A stretch of 30,620 bases of DNA, from NCBI GenBank assembly GCA_050260215.1, contig JBLNBU010000218.1:1-30620 (forward strand), written 5' to 3'. A program made the translations under genes and the position numbers. This document shows, one piece after another, positions 20,627 to 28,590 of this stretch (within the stretch, counting starts at the first letter, position 1; each line of letters opens with the position of its first letter). The notes beneath the pieces are model-generated. The model was given only the letters and a program-made list of their open reading frames with translations, was not told the DNA's origin and did not search any database. The stretch is from JBLNBU01 sp050260215. GTDB taxonomy: Bacteria > Pseudomonadota > Alphaproteobacteria > Rhodospirillales > Magnetospirillaceae.

Positions 20627-21948
20627 CCCGTACCGAGCTGTGGCTGAAGCGCCTGTTGCCGCAAGGCCTGCTCGGCCGGTCGCTGCTGATCATCATCACC
20701 CCGCTGGTGATCCTGCAGCTGGTGGCGGCCTATGTGTTCTACACCACCCACTGGGAGACGCTGGCGCGGCGCCTGGCCAACGGGCTGGCCGGCGACATCG
20801 GCGCGGTCATCGAGGAGGTGCGGGCCGCCGAGACCTCGGACCAGCGGCTGCGCACCCTGCACATCGCCGCCAACAAGATGGACCTGGACATCTTCCTCCA
20901 GGAAGGCGGCATCCTGCCCAACCAGCCGCAGGAACCGCCGGGCGGCACCATGGAGACCGCCCTGTTCGACGCCATGGCCGAGCGGGTCCAGCGTCCCTTC
21001 CTGGTCGACGCCGACACCCTGGAGCGCGAGGTGGTGATCACCGTCCAGCTTTCCGACGGGCTGCTGATCGTCTACGCGCCCAAGAAGCGGCTGTTCAGCT
21101 CGACCACCTATGTCTTCACCCTGTGGATGGTCGGCACCTCGATGCTGCTGTTCGGCATCGCCACCGTGTTCATGCGCAACCAAGTGCGCAGCGTCAAGAA
21201 GCTGGCGGCAGCGGCCGAATCGTTCGGCAAGGGCCTCGACATCGTCAACTTCAAGCCCGAGGGCGCCTCCGAGGTCCGCCAGGCCGCCCAGGCCTTCCTG
21301 TTGATGCGCGAGCGCATCTCGCGCCAGGTGCGCCAGCGCACCGAGATGCTGGCCGGCGTCTCCCACGACCTGCGCACGCCGCTGACCCGCATGAAGCTGC
21401 AGCTGGCGATGATGGGCGAGGTGGACGGCCGCGCCGAGCTGGAACAGGACGTCGCCGACATGGAGCGGATGGTCGAGGGCTATCTGGCCTTCGCCCGCGG
21501 CGAGGGGACCGAGAAGCCGGTGCCCTCGGACCTGGGCGAGGCGGTCGAGGAGGCGGTGGCCCGCTTCCGCCGCGACGGCCGCGAGGTCGACGTCCACCAC
21601 GAGGGCGAGATCGTCATGCCGCTCAGGCCGCACGCCATGTCGCGGGCGCTGTCCAACCTGATCGGCAACGCGCTGCGCTATGGCGGCCATGTCTGGGTGC
21701 GGGTGGGCCGGCGCAAGGACGCCGCCGAGGTGCTGATCGACGACGACGGCCCCGGCATCCCGCTGGACCGGCGCGAGGAGGTGTTCAAGCCGTTCACCCG
21801 CCTGGAAGCCTCGCGCAATCCCGGCACCGGCGGCGTCGGCCTGGGGCTGACCATCGCCCGCGACATCGTCCGCGGCCACGGCGGCGACGTCACCCTCGAG
21901 GACTCGCCGCTGGGCGGCCTGCGGGTAAGGCTGCGCCTGCCGCTTTAG
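20623..21948 (+). CDS. EnvZ-like sensor histidine kinase
   Basis: 441 residues. TM1 is about 19-41, the periplasmic loop 42-163, TM2 164-184, and HAMP follows. The H-box is MLAGVSHDLRTPLTRMKLQ with H248. The ATPase core has ALSNLIGNALRYGG (N), VLIDDDGPGIPLDRR (G1), VFKPFTRLEASRN (F) and GTGGVGLGLTIARDIVRGHGG (G2). The SHDLRTPLTR form places it with EnvZ/PrrB-like kinases of OmpR-type regulators. It would phosphorylate the regulator encoded just upstream. The signal sensed by the roughly 120-residue periplasmic domain is unknown. Its stop overlaps the convergent gene by 4 bp. Confidence 0.95.
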   Translation: MTRTELWLKRLLPQGLLGRSLLIIITPLVILQLVAAYVFYTTHWETLARRLANGLAGDIGAVIEEVRAAETSDQRLRTLHIAANKMDLDIFLQEGGILPNQPQEPPGGTMETALFDAMAERVQRPFLVDADTLEREVVITVQLSDGLLIVYAPKKRLFSSTTYVFTLWMVGTSMLLFGIATVFMRNQVRSVKKLAAAAESFGKGLDIVNFKPEGASEVRQAAQAFLLMRERISRQVRQRTEMLAGVSHDLRTPLTRMKLQLAMMGEVDGRAELEQDVADMERMVEGYLAFARGEGTEKPVPSDLGEAVEEAVARFRRDGREVDVHHEGEIVMPLRPHAMSRALSNLIGNALRYGGHVWVRVGRRKDAAEVLIDDDGPGIPLDRREEVFKPFTRLEASRNPGTGGVGLGLTIARDIVRGHGGDVTLEDSPLGGLRVRLRLPL

Positions 21949-22355
21949 GAGCGCACCACCGTCCACCCGGCCACCGCCGTCTCGCCGCGCTTGGGCCGCG
22001 GGCGGACCAGGCCGGTGGCGAGGTCGACGAAGCAGAACAGCTTCTGCGAGCGCGGGTCGTCGAGGACCTTGAGGTAGCGCCCCTCTCCCGCCGCCACCAC
22101 CTCGCCGATGCCGGCTTCGCCGCTGCGCGGCTCGCCCACGGCCAGGCGCACGCCCTCGACCGTCTCGAAGCCGTCCTCGGGGTCGATGTAGACCAGGGCC
22201 AGCGACGCCGGGTCGGCACAGGGCTCGACCGGCACCAGGTAGTGGTTGACGTAGTCGCGCGCCTCGCGCTCGACCTTCAGGCACAGCACCGCCGCCCCGT
22301 CCAGGGTGGCGGTGACGAAGGTGCCGGGGGAAATGCGGTGTGCCAGCTCGGCCAT
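21945..22355 (-). CDS. Protein of unknown function, 136 residues
   Basis: I do not recognise this family. The protein is acidic, soluble and beta-rich in character (GTFVTATLDGAAVLCLKVE, NHYLVPVEP, LALVYIDPEDGFETVEGVRL, RYLKVLDDPRSQKLFCFVDLATGLVRPRPKRG). No signal peptide or membrane segment is visible. The start ATG is 2 nt after the stop of the TPR protein gene upstream on the same strand, so the two are co-translated and may act together. Codon use matches the neighbours, so it is probably a real gene. Confidence 0.75.
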   Translation of the reverse strand: MAELAHRISPGTFVTATLDGAAVLCLKVEREARDYVNHYLVPVEPCADPASLALVYIDPEDGFETVEGVRLAVGEPRSGEAGIGEVVAAGEGRYLKVLDDPRSQKLFCFVDLATGLVRPRPKRGETAVAGWTVVRS

Positions 22356-22357
22356 GG

Positions 22358-23104
22358 TCACCTCGTCTTGACGTCCATCTTTTCCAGGTTGCGCCGGGCC
22401 GCCTCGGCGGTGGGGCTTTCGGGCGGGGCCAGCGACAGCACCTTGATCCAATCGGCGCGCGCGCCGACGTCGTCGCCCTCGATGCGGCGCAGCATCCCGC
22501 GTTCCAGCAGCCCGTCGGCAAACTCGGGGTCCAGCACCAGGGCGCGGGCGACGTCGTCCTTGGCCAGTGCCATCTGCTCGAGATAGCGATAGGCGCTGGC
22601 GCGCAGCACCATGGCCTCGGTGCGGTTGGGCTGGCGCCTCAGCACGTCGTCGAGCACCGCCACCACCTCCTTGTAGTGGCCGACCTGGGCCAGGGTCACC
22701 GCCTTGTCCAGTTCCAGCTCCGGGCTGCCGGGGACCAGGCCGAGCGCGGTATCCTGCGCCGCCAGCGCCCGCTGGGGATTGCCGGCCAGCAGCCAGGCCT
22801 GGCCCGCCTGGGCCAGCATCTCGGCCCGCACGCTCTCGGGCCGGCGGCTTTCCTGGGCCAGCGCCTCGAGACGGTGGGCCGCCTCCTCGTACTTGCCCAG
22901 GCCGATCAGCGCCACGGCGCCGCAGTGACGCGCCGCCTCGCCGCCGCCCAGCGACGCCCAGGCCAGCGCTTCCTCCCATCCCTGCTCGGGCTGGGTGCGC
23001 GCCAGCACGAAGCACTTGCGGTATTCGCCGCGCGGCTCGATCACCTCGGCACGAAGGGGGGCCGCGGATAGCAGCAGGACGGCCAGGACGGCGAAACGGC
23101 GCAT
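22358..23104 (-). CDS. Secreted tetratricopeptide-repeat protein
   Basis: 248 residues. An N-terminal signal peptide (MRRFAVLAVLLLSAAPLRA, likely cut before Glu) is followed by helix pairs of TPR type. Examples are HCGAVALIGLGKYEEAAHRLEAL, AGQAWLLAGNPQRALAAQDTAL, DKAVTLAQVGHYKEVVAVLDDVL and RALVLDPEFADGLLERGMLRR. About five to six repeats cover residues 35-240. TPR proteins serve as periplasmic scaffolds; no partner can be named. It forms a pair with the unknown gene directly downstream. The 70-bp gap to the divergent SDR gene must hold both promoters. Confidence 0.85.
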   Translation of the reverse strand: MRRFAVLAVLLLSAAPLRAEVIEPRGEYRKCFVLARTQPEQGWEEALAWASLGGGEAARHCGAVALIGLGKYEEAAHRLEALAQESRRPESVRAEMLAQAGQAWLLAGNPQRALAAQDTALGLVPGSPELELDKAVTLAQVGHYKEVVAVLDDVLRRQPNRTEAMVLRASAYRYLEQMALAKDDVARALVLDPEFADGLLERGMLRRIEGDDVGARADWIKVLSLAPPESPTAEAARRNLEKMDVKTR

Positions 23105-23174
23105 GAGGACTCTTGTTCAAGGGCGAGGGCGGCCGCTAGTCTGCCCAAAACCGCGGGCGTTGCAAGGAATCAAG

Positions 23175-24011
23175 ATGGGACGGCGGCTGTTCATATTCGG
23201 CCTGGGTTTCTCCGCGCGGGTGATCGCCCGCGAGGCGGCGGCGCAGGGCTGGCAGATCGCCGGCACCACCCGCGGCGGCGAGACGGTGAACGGCGTCCCC
23301 ACCTGGCGGTTCGACCGCGATCACCCGCTGCCGGCCGAGGCGCTGGCCGGCACCACCCACCTGCTGTCCTCGGTGCCGCCCGACGATGCCGGCGATCCCG
23401 TCCTCGACATCATGGGGCCGGCGCTGGCGGCGCTGCCGCTGGCCTGGGCCGGCTACCTGTCCACCACCGGGGTCTATGGCGACCACGACGGCGCCTGGGT
23501 CGACGAGGACACCCCCGTCGACCCCAACCTGGACCGGTCGCGCCGCCGCGCCGCGGCCGAACGCCAATGGCTGGCAAGCGGCCTGCCCGTCCACCTGTTC
23601 CGCCTGGCCGGCATCTACGGCCCCGGCCGCTCGGCCATCGACAGCGTGCGCGCCGGCACCGCCAAGCGCATCGTCAAGCCGGGCCAGGTGTTCAGCCGCA
23701 TCCATGTGGACGACATCGCCCAGGCGGTGCTGGCCTCGGCCGTCCGGCCCGATCCGGGGCGCATCTACAACCTGTGCGACGACGACGCCGCCCCGCCCCA
23801 GGATGTCATCGCCCACGCCTGCACCCTGCTGGGGGTCGAGCCGCCGCCGGAAATCCCCTACGACCAGGCCGAGCTGTCGGCGATGGCGCGCAGCTTCTAT
23901 GCCGACAACAAGCGGGTCCGCAACGAGCGGATGAAGCGGGAGCTGGGGGTGGTGCTGAAATACCCCACCTACCGCGAGGGGCTGGCGGCGATGGTGACGG
24001 ACCGAACCTAA
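23175..24011 (+). CDS. SDR-family NAD(P)-binding protein (YeeZ-like)
   Basis: 278 residues with an N-terminal Rossmann start LFIFGLGFSARVIAREAAAQGW. The GLGFSA loop replaces the usual GGTGFIG of epimerases, as in the YeeZ-like atypical extended SDRs. Later come LSTTGVYGDHDGAWVDE, VHLFRLAGIYGPGRSAIDSV and FSRIHVDDIAQAVLAS, all extended-SDR marks. The catalytic YxxxK is not present in its usual place (LDRSRRRAAAERQWL), so classical dehydrogenase or epimerase activity is doubtful. The substrate is unknown. A GGAATC lies before the ATG. The stop overlaps the convergent methyltransferase gene. Confidence 0.82.
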   Translation: MGRRLFIFGLGFSARVIAREAAAQGWQIAGTTRGGETVNGVPTWRFDRDHPLPAEALAGTTHLLSSVPPDDAGDPVLDIMGPALAALPLAWAGYLSTTGVYGDHDGAWVDEDTPVDPNLDRSRRRAAAERQWLASGLPVHLFRLAGIYGPGRSAIDSVRAGTAKRIVKPGQVFSRIHVDDIAQAVLASAVRPDPGRIYNLCDDDAAPPQDVIAHACTLLGVEPPPEIPYDQAELSAMARSFYADNKRVRNERMKRELGVVLKYPTYREGLAAMVTDRT

Positions 24012-24649
24012 CCGACGATCCGGTAGATGCCGACCTCGCGTTCGGTGCGGTCTTCCAGCTCCAGGCTGGTCGGCACCGTGTAGGCGGCCAGGCGCAGCAG
24101 GCCGTGCTTGGGCAGGTAGGCCCGCCCCGGATCGGCCATCACCACCAGGGCGCCGTCGGCGGCCAGTTTCTTCAGCCACGGCCAGATGTGGTCGGTCATC
24201 GGCCGCTCGTAGCAGACGTCGCCGGCGAACACCACGTCCCAGCGGTTGGGCTGGCCGACGATGTCGCCCTCCACGCCGTCGATGTGCACGCCGTTCAGTT
24301 CGGCGTTCAGCCCGATGGCGGCCACCGCGAAGGGGTCGATCTCGGCCGCCTCGACGCGGGCGGCGCCCTTCATGGCGGCGGCCACCGCGGTGACGCCCGA
24401 CCCGGCGGCGAAATCCAGCACCCTTTTCCCCGCCACCACCTCGGGATTGTCCAGCGCCCAGCGGGTCAACGCCTGGCCACCGGCCCAGCAGAAGGCCCAA
24501 TAGGGCGGCGGCAGGTTGTTCTGCTCAAGCACCGCCTCGGTGGCCTCCCACAGGGGCGTGACCTCGGTGGCCAGCCACAGCTTGACCTCGGGGCAGGCCG
24601 GCGGATGGCCGACGACGGCGTTGGCGCGGATGAACTGGGCGGGGGTCAC
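24008..24649 (-). CDS. SAM-dependent methyltransferase, ETFB-lysine methyltransferase (METTL20)-like
   Basis: 213 residues from a GTG that overlaps the ubiA stop by 4 bp (GTGA). Motif I is KRVLDFAAGSGVTAVAAAM and the acidic loop is VEAAEIDPFAVAAIGLNAELNG. The substrate-side motif is DVVFAGDVCYERPMTD, with a DxxY core typical of family-16 lysine methyltransferases. PPPYWAFCWAGGQALTRWALDNP also matches the ETFB lysine methyltransferase group (human METTL20 and its alphaproteobacterial homologue). It may therefore methylate the beta subunit of electron-transfer flavoprotein, a link to the quinone pool that would fit its coupling to ubiA. A PrmA-like or other protein methyltransferase is the alternative. 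Confidence 0.8.
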   Translation of the reverse strand: MTPAQFIRANAVVGHPPACPEVKLWLATEVTPLWEATEAVLEQNNLPPPYWAFCWAGGQALTRWALDNPEVVAGKRVLDFAAGSGVTAVAAAMKGAARVEAAEIDPFAVAAIGLNAELNGVHIDGVEGDIVGQPNRWDVVFAGDVCYERPMTDHIWPWLKKLAADGALVVMADPGRAYLPKHGLLRLAAYTVPTSLELEDRTEREVGIYRIVG

Positions 24650-25551
24650 AGGACGCGTCCCGCCACGATCGCCGCCAGCAGGATCCAGCCGAACACGCGG
24701 TTGGACTTGAACTTGGCCAGGCAGTCGGCCGAATCGTCGATGTTCACCGTGATCGCCTGCCAGGCCAGGTGGCCGGCGGCGGCCGCCCACAGCGGCCAGA
24801 AGGCCCAGCCGAGGCCGGCAAGCGTGGCGGCGACGGCGGCGAACGCCAGCATCAGGCCGTAGAACACCCACAGCCAGCGGGTGGTGGCGGCGCCCAAGGC
24901 CAGGGCGGTGGACTTCACCCCGATCAGGGCGTCGTCCTCCTTGTCCTGGTGGGCGTAGATGGTGTCGTAGCCCAGCGTCCAGAAGATGCCGCCCACATAG
25001 AGCAATACCGCGGGCGCATCGATGGACCCGCGCACCGCCGCCCAGCCCAGCAGCGCCCCCCAGTTGAAGGTCAGCCCCAGCCAGGCCTGCGGCCAATAGG
25101 TGATGCGCTTCATGAACGGATAGGGGAACACCAGCACCAGCGACGCGGCACCCACGGCGATGGCGAAGCCGTTGAAGTTGGCCAGCACGGCCAGGCCCAC
25201 CGCCAGCTGGGCGGCCAGGAAGGCCAGCGCCTGGGTCGGGCTGACCGCGCCCGAGGGAATGGGCCGCGAGCGCGTGCGCGCCACCTGGCCGTCGAAATCG
25301 CGGTCGGCCCAGTCGTTGAAGGTGCAGCCGGCCCCGCGCATGACCACGGCGCCGATACCGAACAGCGCCATCAGCCACAGGCTGGGCCAGCCGTCGGCGG
25401 CCAGCGCGATGGACCACCAGCCGGGCAGCAGCAGCAGCCAGGTGCCGATGGGCCGGTCCAGGCGCATCAGCCGCAGATACGGCCTGCCCCCCTCGGGGAC
25501 ATGGCGGTCGATCCAGTTGCCGACAGGGATGTCGCCGGCGAGGGTGGTCAT
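24646..25551 (-). CDS. ubiA: 4-hydroxybenzoate polyprenyltransferase
   Basis: 301 residues with about eight membrane helices. It attaches the polyprenyl tail to 4-hydroxybenzoate, the membrane step of ubiquinone synthesis. The two Asp-rich metal/diphosphate sites are visible: GAGCTFNDWADRDFDGQVARTRSRP and GYDTIYAHQDKEDDALIGVKSTAL. RLDRPIGTWLLLLPGWW near the N-terminus is typical. Both ends overlap neighbours by 4 bp (tyrA upstream, methyltransferase downstream), so it belongs to the aromatic operon. That makes sense because chorismate is the shared precursor of tyrosine, phenylalanine and 4-hydroxybenzoate. Confidence 0.96.
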   Translation of the reverse strand: MTTLAGDIPVGNWIDRHVPEGGRPYLRLMRLDRPIGTWLLLLPGWWSIALAADGWPSLWLMALFGIGAVVMRGAGCTFNDWADRDFDGQVARTRSRPIPSGAVSPTQALAFLAAQLAVGLAVLANFNGFAIAVGAASLVLVFPYPFMKRITYWPQAWLGLTFNWGALLGWAAVRGSIDAPAVLLYVGGIFWTLGYDTIYAHQDKEDDALIGVKSTALALGAATTRWLWVFYGLMLAFAAVAATLAGLGWAFWPLWAAAAGHLAWQAITVNIDDSADCLAKFKSNRVFGWILLAAIVAGRVL

Positions 25552-26432
25552 GCCTGCTTGGCGTCGATGATGGCGCGGCGGATGGCGCGGGTCTCGGTGA
25601 AGCGGTTCTGCAGCACCTCGCCCTCGCCCCAGCGGATGGCGCGCTGCAGCGCGGTCAGGTCCTCGGTGAAGCGCTGGATGACCTCAAGAACCGCCTCGCG
25701 GTTGTTGAGGAAGATGTCGCGCCACATGATCGGGTCCGACGAGGCGATGCGGGTGAAGTCGCGGAAGCCCGAGGCGGCGAACTTGATCACCTCCTGGGAC
25801 AGGTGGCCTTCCAGGTCCTTGGCGGTGCCGACGATGGTGTAGGCGATCAGGTGCGGCAGGTGCGAGGTGACGGCGAACACCTGGTCGTGGTGGTGCGGGT
25901 CCATGACCTCGACCTTGGAGCCGACCGCGGTCCACACCTGGGCGACCTTGTCCAGCGCCTGCTCGTCGCCGCCCGAAAGCGGCGTCAGCACCACCCAGCG
26001 GCCCTCGAACATTTCGGCGAAGCCGTTCTCGGGGCCCGAGAACTCGGTGCCGGCGGCCGGGTGGCCGGGGACGAAGGCGACGCCTTCCGGCAGGTGCGGC
26101 ACCAGGTCGCGGATCACGGCGATCTTGACCGAGCCCACGTCGGTGACGATGGCGCCTTGCTTCAGGTGCGGGCCGATGGCGCGGCCGACCTGCTCGGTGG
26201 CGCCGACGGGAACGCCCAGCACCACCAGGTCGGCGCCCGCGACCGCCTCGGCGGCATCGCCGGTGGCATGGTCGACCACCCCCAGGCTCAGCGCGGTGGC
26301 CCGGTGCCCTTCGTCGATGTCGAGCGTGACCAGGCGCCGCGCCAGCCCGTGCTTGCGCATGGCGCGCGCCAGCGACGAACCGATCAGGCCGATGCCGACG
26401 AAGCAGACCGTGTCGAACAGGGGGGTGGTCAT
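25548..26432 (-). CDS. tyrA: Prephenate (or arogenate) dehydrogenase
   Basis: 294 residues. Oxidative decarboxylation of prephenate (or arogenate) in tyrosine synthesis. The N-terminal dinucleotide motif is VCFVGIGLIGSSLARAM, with the acidic LDIDEGH at the end of the second strand. The substrate region has FVPGHPAAGTEFSGPENG and the catalytic-histidine area VTSHLPHLIAYTIVG; GFRDFTRIASSDPIMWRDIFLNN is diagnostic. There is no fused chorismate mutase or ACT domain. It lies 10 nt after the hisC-like gene and overlaps ubiA by 4 bp. NAD or NADP use cannot be decided with certainty, though D39 suggests NAD. Confidence 0.95.
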   Translation of the reverse strand: MTTPLFDTVCFVGIGLIGSSLARAMRKHGLARRLVTLDIDEGHRATALSLGVVDHATGDAAEAVAGADLVVLGVPVGATEQVGRAIGPHLKQGAIVTDVGSVKIAVIRDLVPHLPEGVAFVPGHPAAGTEFSGPENGFAEMFEGRWVVLTPLSGGDEQALDKVAQVWTAVGSKVEVMDPHHHDQVFAVTSHLPHLIAYTIVGTAKDLEGHLSQEVIKFAASGFRDFTRIASSDPIMWRDIFLNNREAVLEVIQRFTEDLTALQRAIRWGEGEVLQNRFTETRAIRRAIIDAKQA

Positions 26433-26442
26433 GACCTCGTGT

Positions 26443-27540
26443 CTACTTCCAGCTTTCGGTGAATTCCTTCAGCGCCGCGACCACCGCCTGGTTCTCGTCG
26501 TCGCGGCCGACGGTGATGCGCAGGCAGTCGCCCAGCCCATAGCCGCCCATGGCCCGGCCGATGATGCCGCGCGCCCGCAGGAAGGCGTCGGCGGCCTGGG
26601 CGTCGCGGCCGGCCTGCTTGGGAAAGCGGATCAGGATGAAATTGCACACCGACGGCGTGGTTTCCAGCCCCAACGCGCGCACCTGGTCGAGCAGCCAGGG
26701 CAGCCAGTGGTCGTTGTGGGCCTTGCACAGCTCGGCATAGGCGGTGTCCTCGAAGGCGGCCAGGCCGGCGGCCAAGGCGGGCGAACCGACGTTGAACGGG
26801 TTGCGCACCCGGTTCAGCACGCCGGCGATCTCGGCCGGGCAATAGGCCCAGCCCAGGCGCAGGCCGCCCAGAGCGTACATCTTCGAGAATGTGCGGCACA
26901 TCACCGTGTTGCCGGTGGCCTCGACCAGCTCGACGCCGGCCGAGTAGTCGTTCTTGGAGACGAACTCGGCATAGGCCGCGTCGATGACCAGCAGCACGTG
27001 CTTGGGCAGGCCGGCGCGCAGGCGCTCGACCTCGGTGGCCGGCAGGTAGGTGCCGGTGGGATTGTTGGGGTTGGCCAGGAAGACGATCTTGGTCTTGGGC
27101 GTCACCGCGGCCAGCAGGTTGTCGACGCTGGCGGTGAGGTTCACCTCGGGGGCGGTGACCGGCGTGGCGCCGCAGGCCTTGGCGGCGATGGCGTACATCA
27201 GGAAGCCGTGGGCCGAGTACAGCACCTCGTCGCCGGGGCCGGCATAGGCGCGGCACAGGATACCCAACAGCTCGTCCGAGCCGGCGCCGCAGACGATGCG
27301 CGAGGCGTCAAGGCCGTAGCGGGCGGCAATGGCGGTGCGCAAGCGTTCGGCCGAGCCGTCGGGATAGCGGTGCACCTCGTCGGCCATGGCCTTGTAGGCT
27401 TCCATGGCCTTGGGGCTGGGACCCAGCGCGCCCTCGTTGGACGACAGCTTGATGATGCGGGAAACCCCTTCCAGCTGCGATTCGCCGCCGATATACGGCT
27501 TGATGTCCATGATGCCGGGGCGGGGCGTCGGTGCGGTCAC
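26443..27540 (-). CDS. hisC: HisC-family aminotransferase (histidinol-phosphate / aromatic)
   Basis: 365 residues from GTG with an AGGAG Shine-Dalgarno 8-9 nt upstream. PLP fold type I: KLSSNEGALGPSPKAMEAY, VFLANPNNPTGTYLP, VIDAAYAEFV, and the PLP-lysine in TFSKMYALGGLRLGWAYCP. It ends with CLRITVGRDDENQAV. By sequence it is HisC. By position between chorismate mutase and tyrA it should act on prephenate, phenylpyruvate or 4-hydroxyphenylpyruvate, the HisC-b role seen in several proteobacterial aromatic operons. It may serve both pathways if no other hisC exists. Confidence 0.93.
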   Translation of the reverse strand: MTAPTPRPGIMDIKPYIGGESQLEGVSRIIKLSSNEGALGPSPKAMEAYKAMADEVHRYPDGSAERLRTAIAARYGLDASRIVCGAGSDELLGILCRAYAGPGDEVLYSAHGFLMYAIAAKACGATPVTAPEVNLTASVDNLLAAVTPKTKIVFLANPNNPTGTYLPATEVERLRAGLPKHVLLVIDAAYAEFVSKNDYSAGVELVEATGNTVMCRTFSKMYALGGLRLGWAYCPAEIAGVLNRVRNPFNVGSPALAAGLAAFEDTAYAELCKAHNDHWLPWLLDQVRALGLETTPSVCNFILIRFPKQAGRDAQAADAFLRARGIIGRAMGGYGLGDCLRITVGRDDENQAVVAALKEFTESWK

Positions 27541-27565
27541 GGGGATCTCTCCTGGATAGTCGGCG

Positions 27566-28444
27566 TCAGCGCAAGGATTCGGGGGACAGCGGCGCGGCCC
27601 AGCCGCCCACCACCACCACCCGCTCGACGGGGTCGCGGGCGGCGGCGACGGCGGCCAGCCTGGCGTCGTCGGCGGTATGGAAGCCTTCCAGCTCGACCAG
27701 GTGGCGCCACGGCGTGCCGCGGTGCACCGCCGGCACGGCGGCCACCTTCAGCCCGCCGGCGGCCAGCACGGCGCGCAGCCGGTCGCGGGAGACGTCGGGG
27801 ACGGTCTCGACCACCACCAAGGTGCGGTCGTCGCCGCTTTCGTCATGGTCGCGGCAGGCCAGGGCCAGGGCCTGGGGCGGCTCGGGGGCGCCCTTGGGAT
27901 GGTCGACCCCGGCGAAGGGCAGCAGGGCGACGACGCGCGGCACCTGGCCGCCGCCGTGGCCGCCGGTCAGGCTCAGCCACCACGGCTCGGCCTCGTCGAC
28001 GCCGGTCTCGCCGGCGGGCAGCGGCACCACGCCGACGGCGGCCTGGCCGTCGCTGACGGCGCGCAGCACGTGGCCGGGGCTGTGGAAGGGCAGCAGCGGG
28101 CAGGCGGTGCCGAAATGGTTGCGGGCCAGCTCGGCGGTGGTCGAGCAGCGGTCGGTGGCGAACACCGCCACCGAGAAGGCGCCCTGCAGCCCGACCAGGG
28201 CGCCCATCACCTCGCGCCAGATGCGCACCAGCGCGGCCTTGGGGAAGGCGCCGGCGTGGCGGGCGACCAGGCGGCGGATGACCTGGGCCTCGCGCGACGG
28301 GCGCAAGGGCACGCGGTCGGCCGGCTTGGCCGCGGCGATGCGCCCGACCACCTCGGCCCGCTTCATCAGCAGGTCGTGGAGGGCGTCGTCGATACGGTCG
28401 ATCTCGCGGCGAAGCGAGTCGAGGGCGGCGCTGTCCTGGCTCAT
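27566..28444 (-). CDS. AroQ chorismate mutase fused to a degenerate prephenate-dehydratase/ACT-like region
   Basis: 292 residues. Residues 1-90 are an intact AroQ chorismate mutase: R12 (LRREIDRID), R29, K40, R51-E52 (PSREAQVIRRL) and Q87 line up with the E. coli active site. Residues about 91-200 resemble the lobe of prephenate dehydratase (ARNHFGTACPLLPFHSPGHVLRAVSDGQAAVGVVP). The catalytic ENS is replaced (GVVPLPAGETG), and no TRF motif is present where GGGQVPRVVALLPF stands. Residues about 208-285 look ACT-like (RTLVVVETVPDVSRDRL). So it should convert chorismate to prephenate, while the second part may only bind or regulate. It heads the operon to hisC and tyrA. Confidence 0.85.
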   Translation of the reverse strand: MSQDSAALDSLRREIDRIDDALHDLLMKRAEVVGRIAAAKPADRVPLRPSREAQVIRRLVARHAGAFPKAALVRIWREVMGALVGLQGAFSVAVFATDRCSTTAELARNHFGTACPLLPFHSPGHVLRAVSDGQAAVGVVPLPAGETGVDEAEPWWLSLTGGHGGGQVPRVVALLPFAGVDHPKGAPEPPQALALACRDHDESGDDRTLVVVETVPDVSRDRLRAVLAAGGLKVAAVPAVHRGTPWRHLVELEGFHTADDARLAAVAAARDPVERVVVVGGWAAPLSPESLR

Positions 28445-28461
28445 GCCTTGGAGGTGTAGTG

Positions 28462-28520
28462 CGGGCGCGCCCGGAAATCAAAGAAAACGTTGACAGCCCC
28501 GGCCTGCGGCCATAGCTAAT
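28462..28520. promoter_or_regulatory. Divergent promoter region between chorismate mutase and metX
   Basis: On plus, TTGACA (28490-28495), 17 nt, then TAGCTA (28513-28518), with a start near 28526 for metX. On minus, TTGATT, about 17 nt, then TACACC can serve the aromatic operon. Its spacer contains the 12-bp palindrome CGGGCGCGCCCG (28462-28473), a possible operator. The -35 on plus is perfect; the -10 boxes are weak. Confidence 0.5.
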
Positions 28521-28525
28521 CGTGT

Positions 28526-28577
28526 CCTTGGCCCCACCCCAGGCAAGGGGTACGGGCGCCGCCACGTTCAAGGGGCC
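28526..28577 (+). promoter_or_regulatory. metX leader with possible H-type pseudoknot
   Basis: CCTTG (28526-28530) pairs with CAAGG (28544-28548). The loop GCCCC (28531-28535) can pair with GGGGC (28572-28576), giving a pseudoknot over the only purine-rich stretch before the ATG. The SAM-II riboswitch, common upstream of alphaproteobacterial metX/metA, has this topology, but its conserved GCUAAAAA-type tail is missing. So this is at most a different or degenerate element. Confidence 0.3.
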
Positions 28578-28590
28578 TTCCGAGCCGACG

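Noticed and set aside
19585..22521. A 978-codon open frame on minus opposite marR, the regulator and the kinase
   Set aside because: It is antisense to three well-supported genes and its translation is low-complexity Gly/Arg/Ala/His/Gln-rich, the usual shadow in GC-rich DNA where the third codon position is G or C.
28462..28473. CGGGCGCGCCCG as a distinct regulatory element
   Set aside because: A GC-only 12-bp palindrome is not surprising in DNA of this composition; I mention it only within the promoter region.
28526..28590. SAM-II riboswitch upstream of metX
   Set aside because: The location and pseudoknot topology fit, but the conserved SAM-II core and A-rich 3' segment are absent, so I do not call it.
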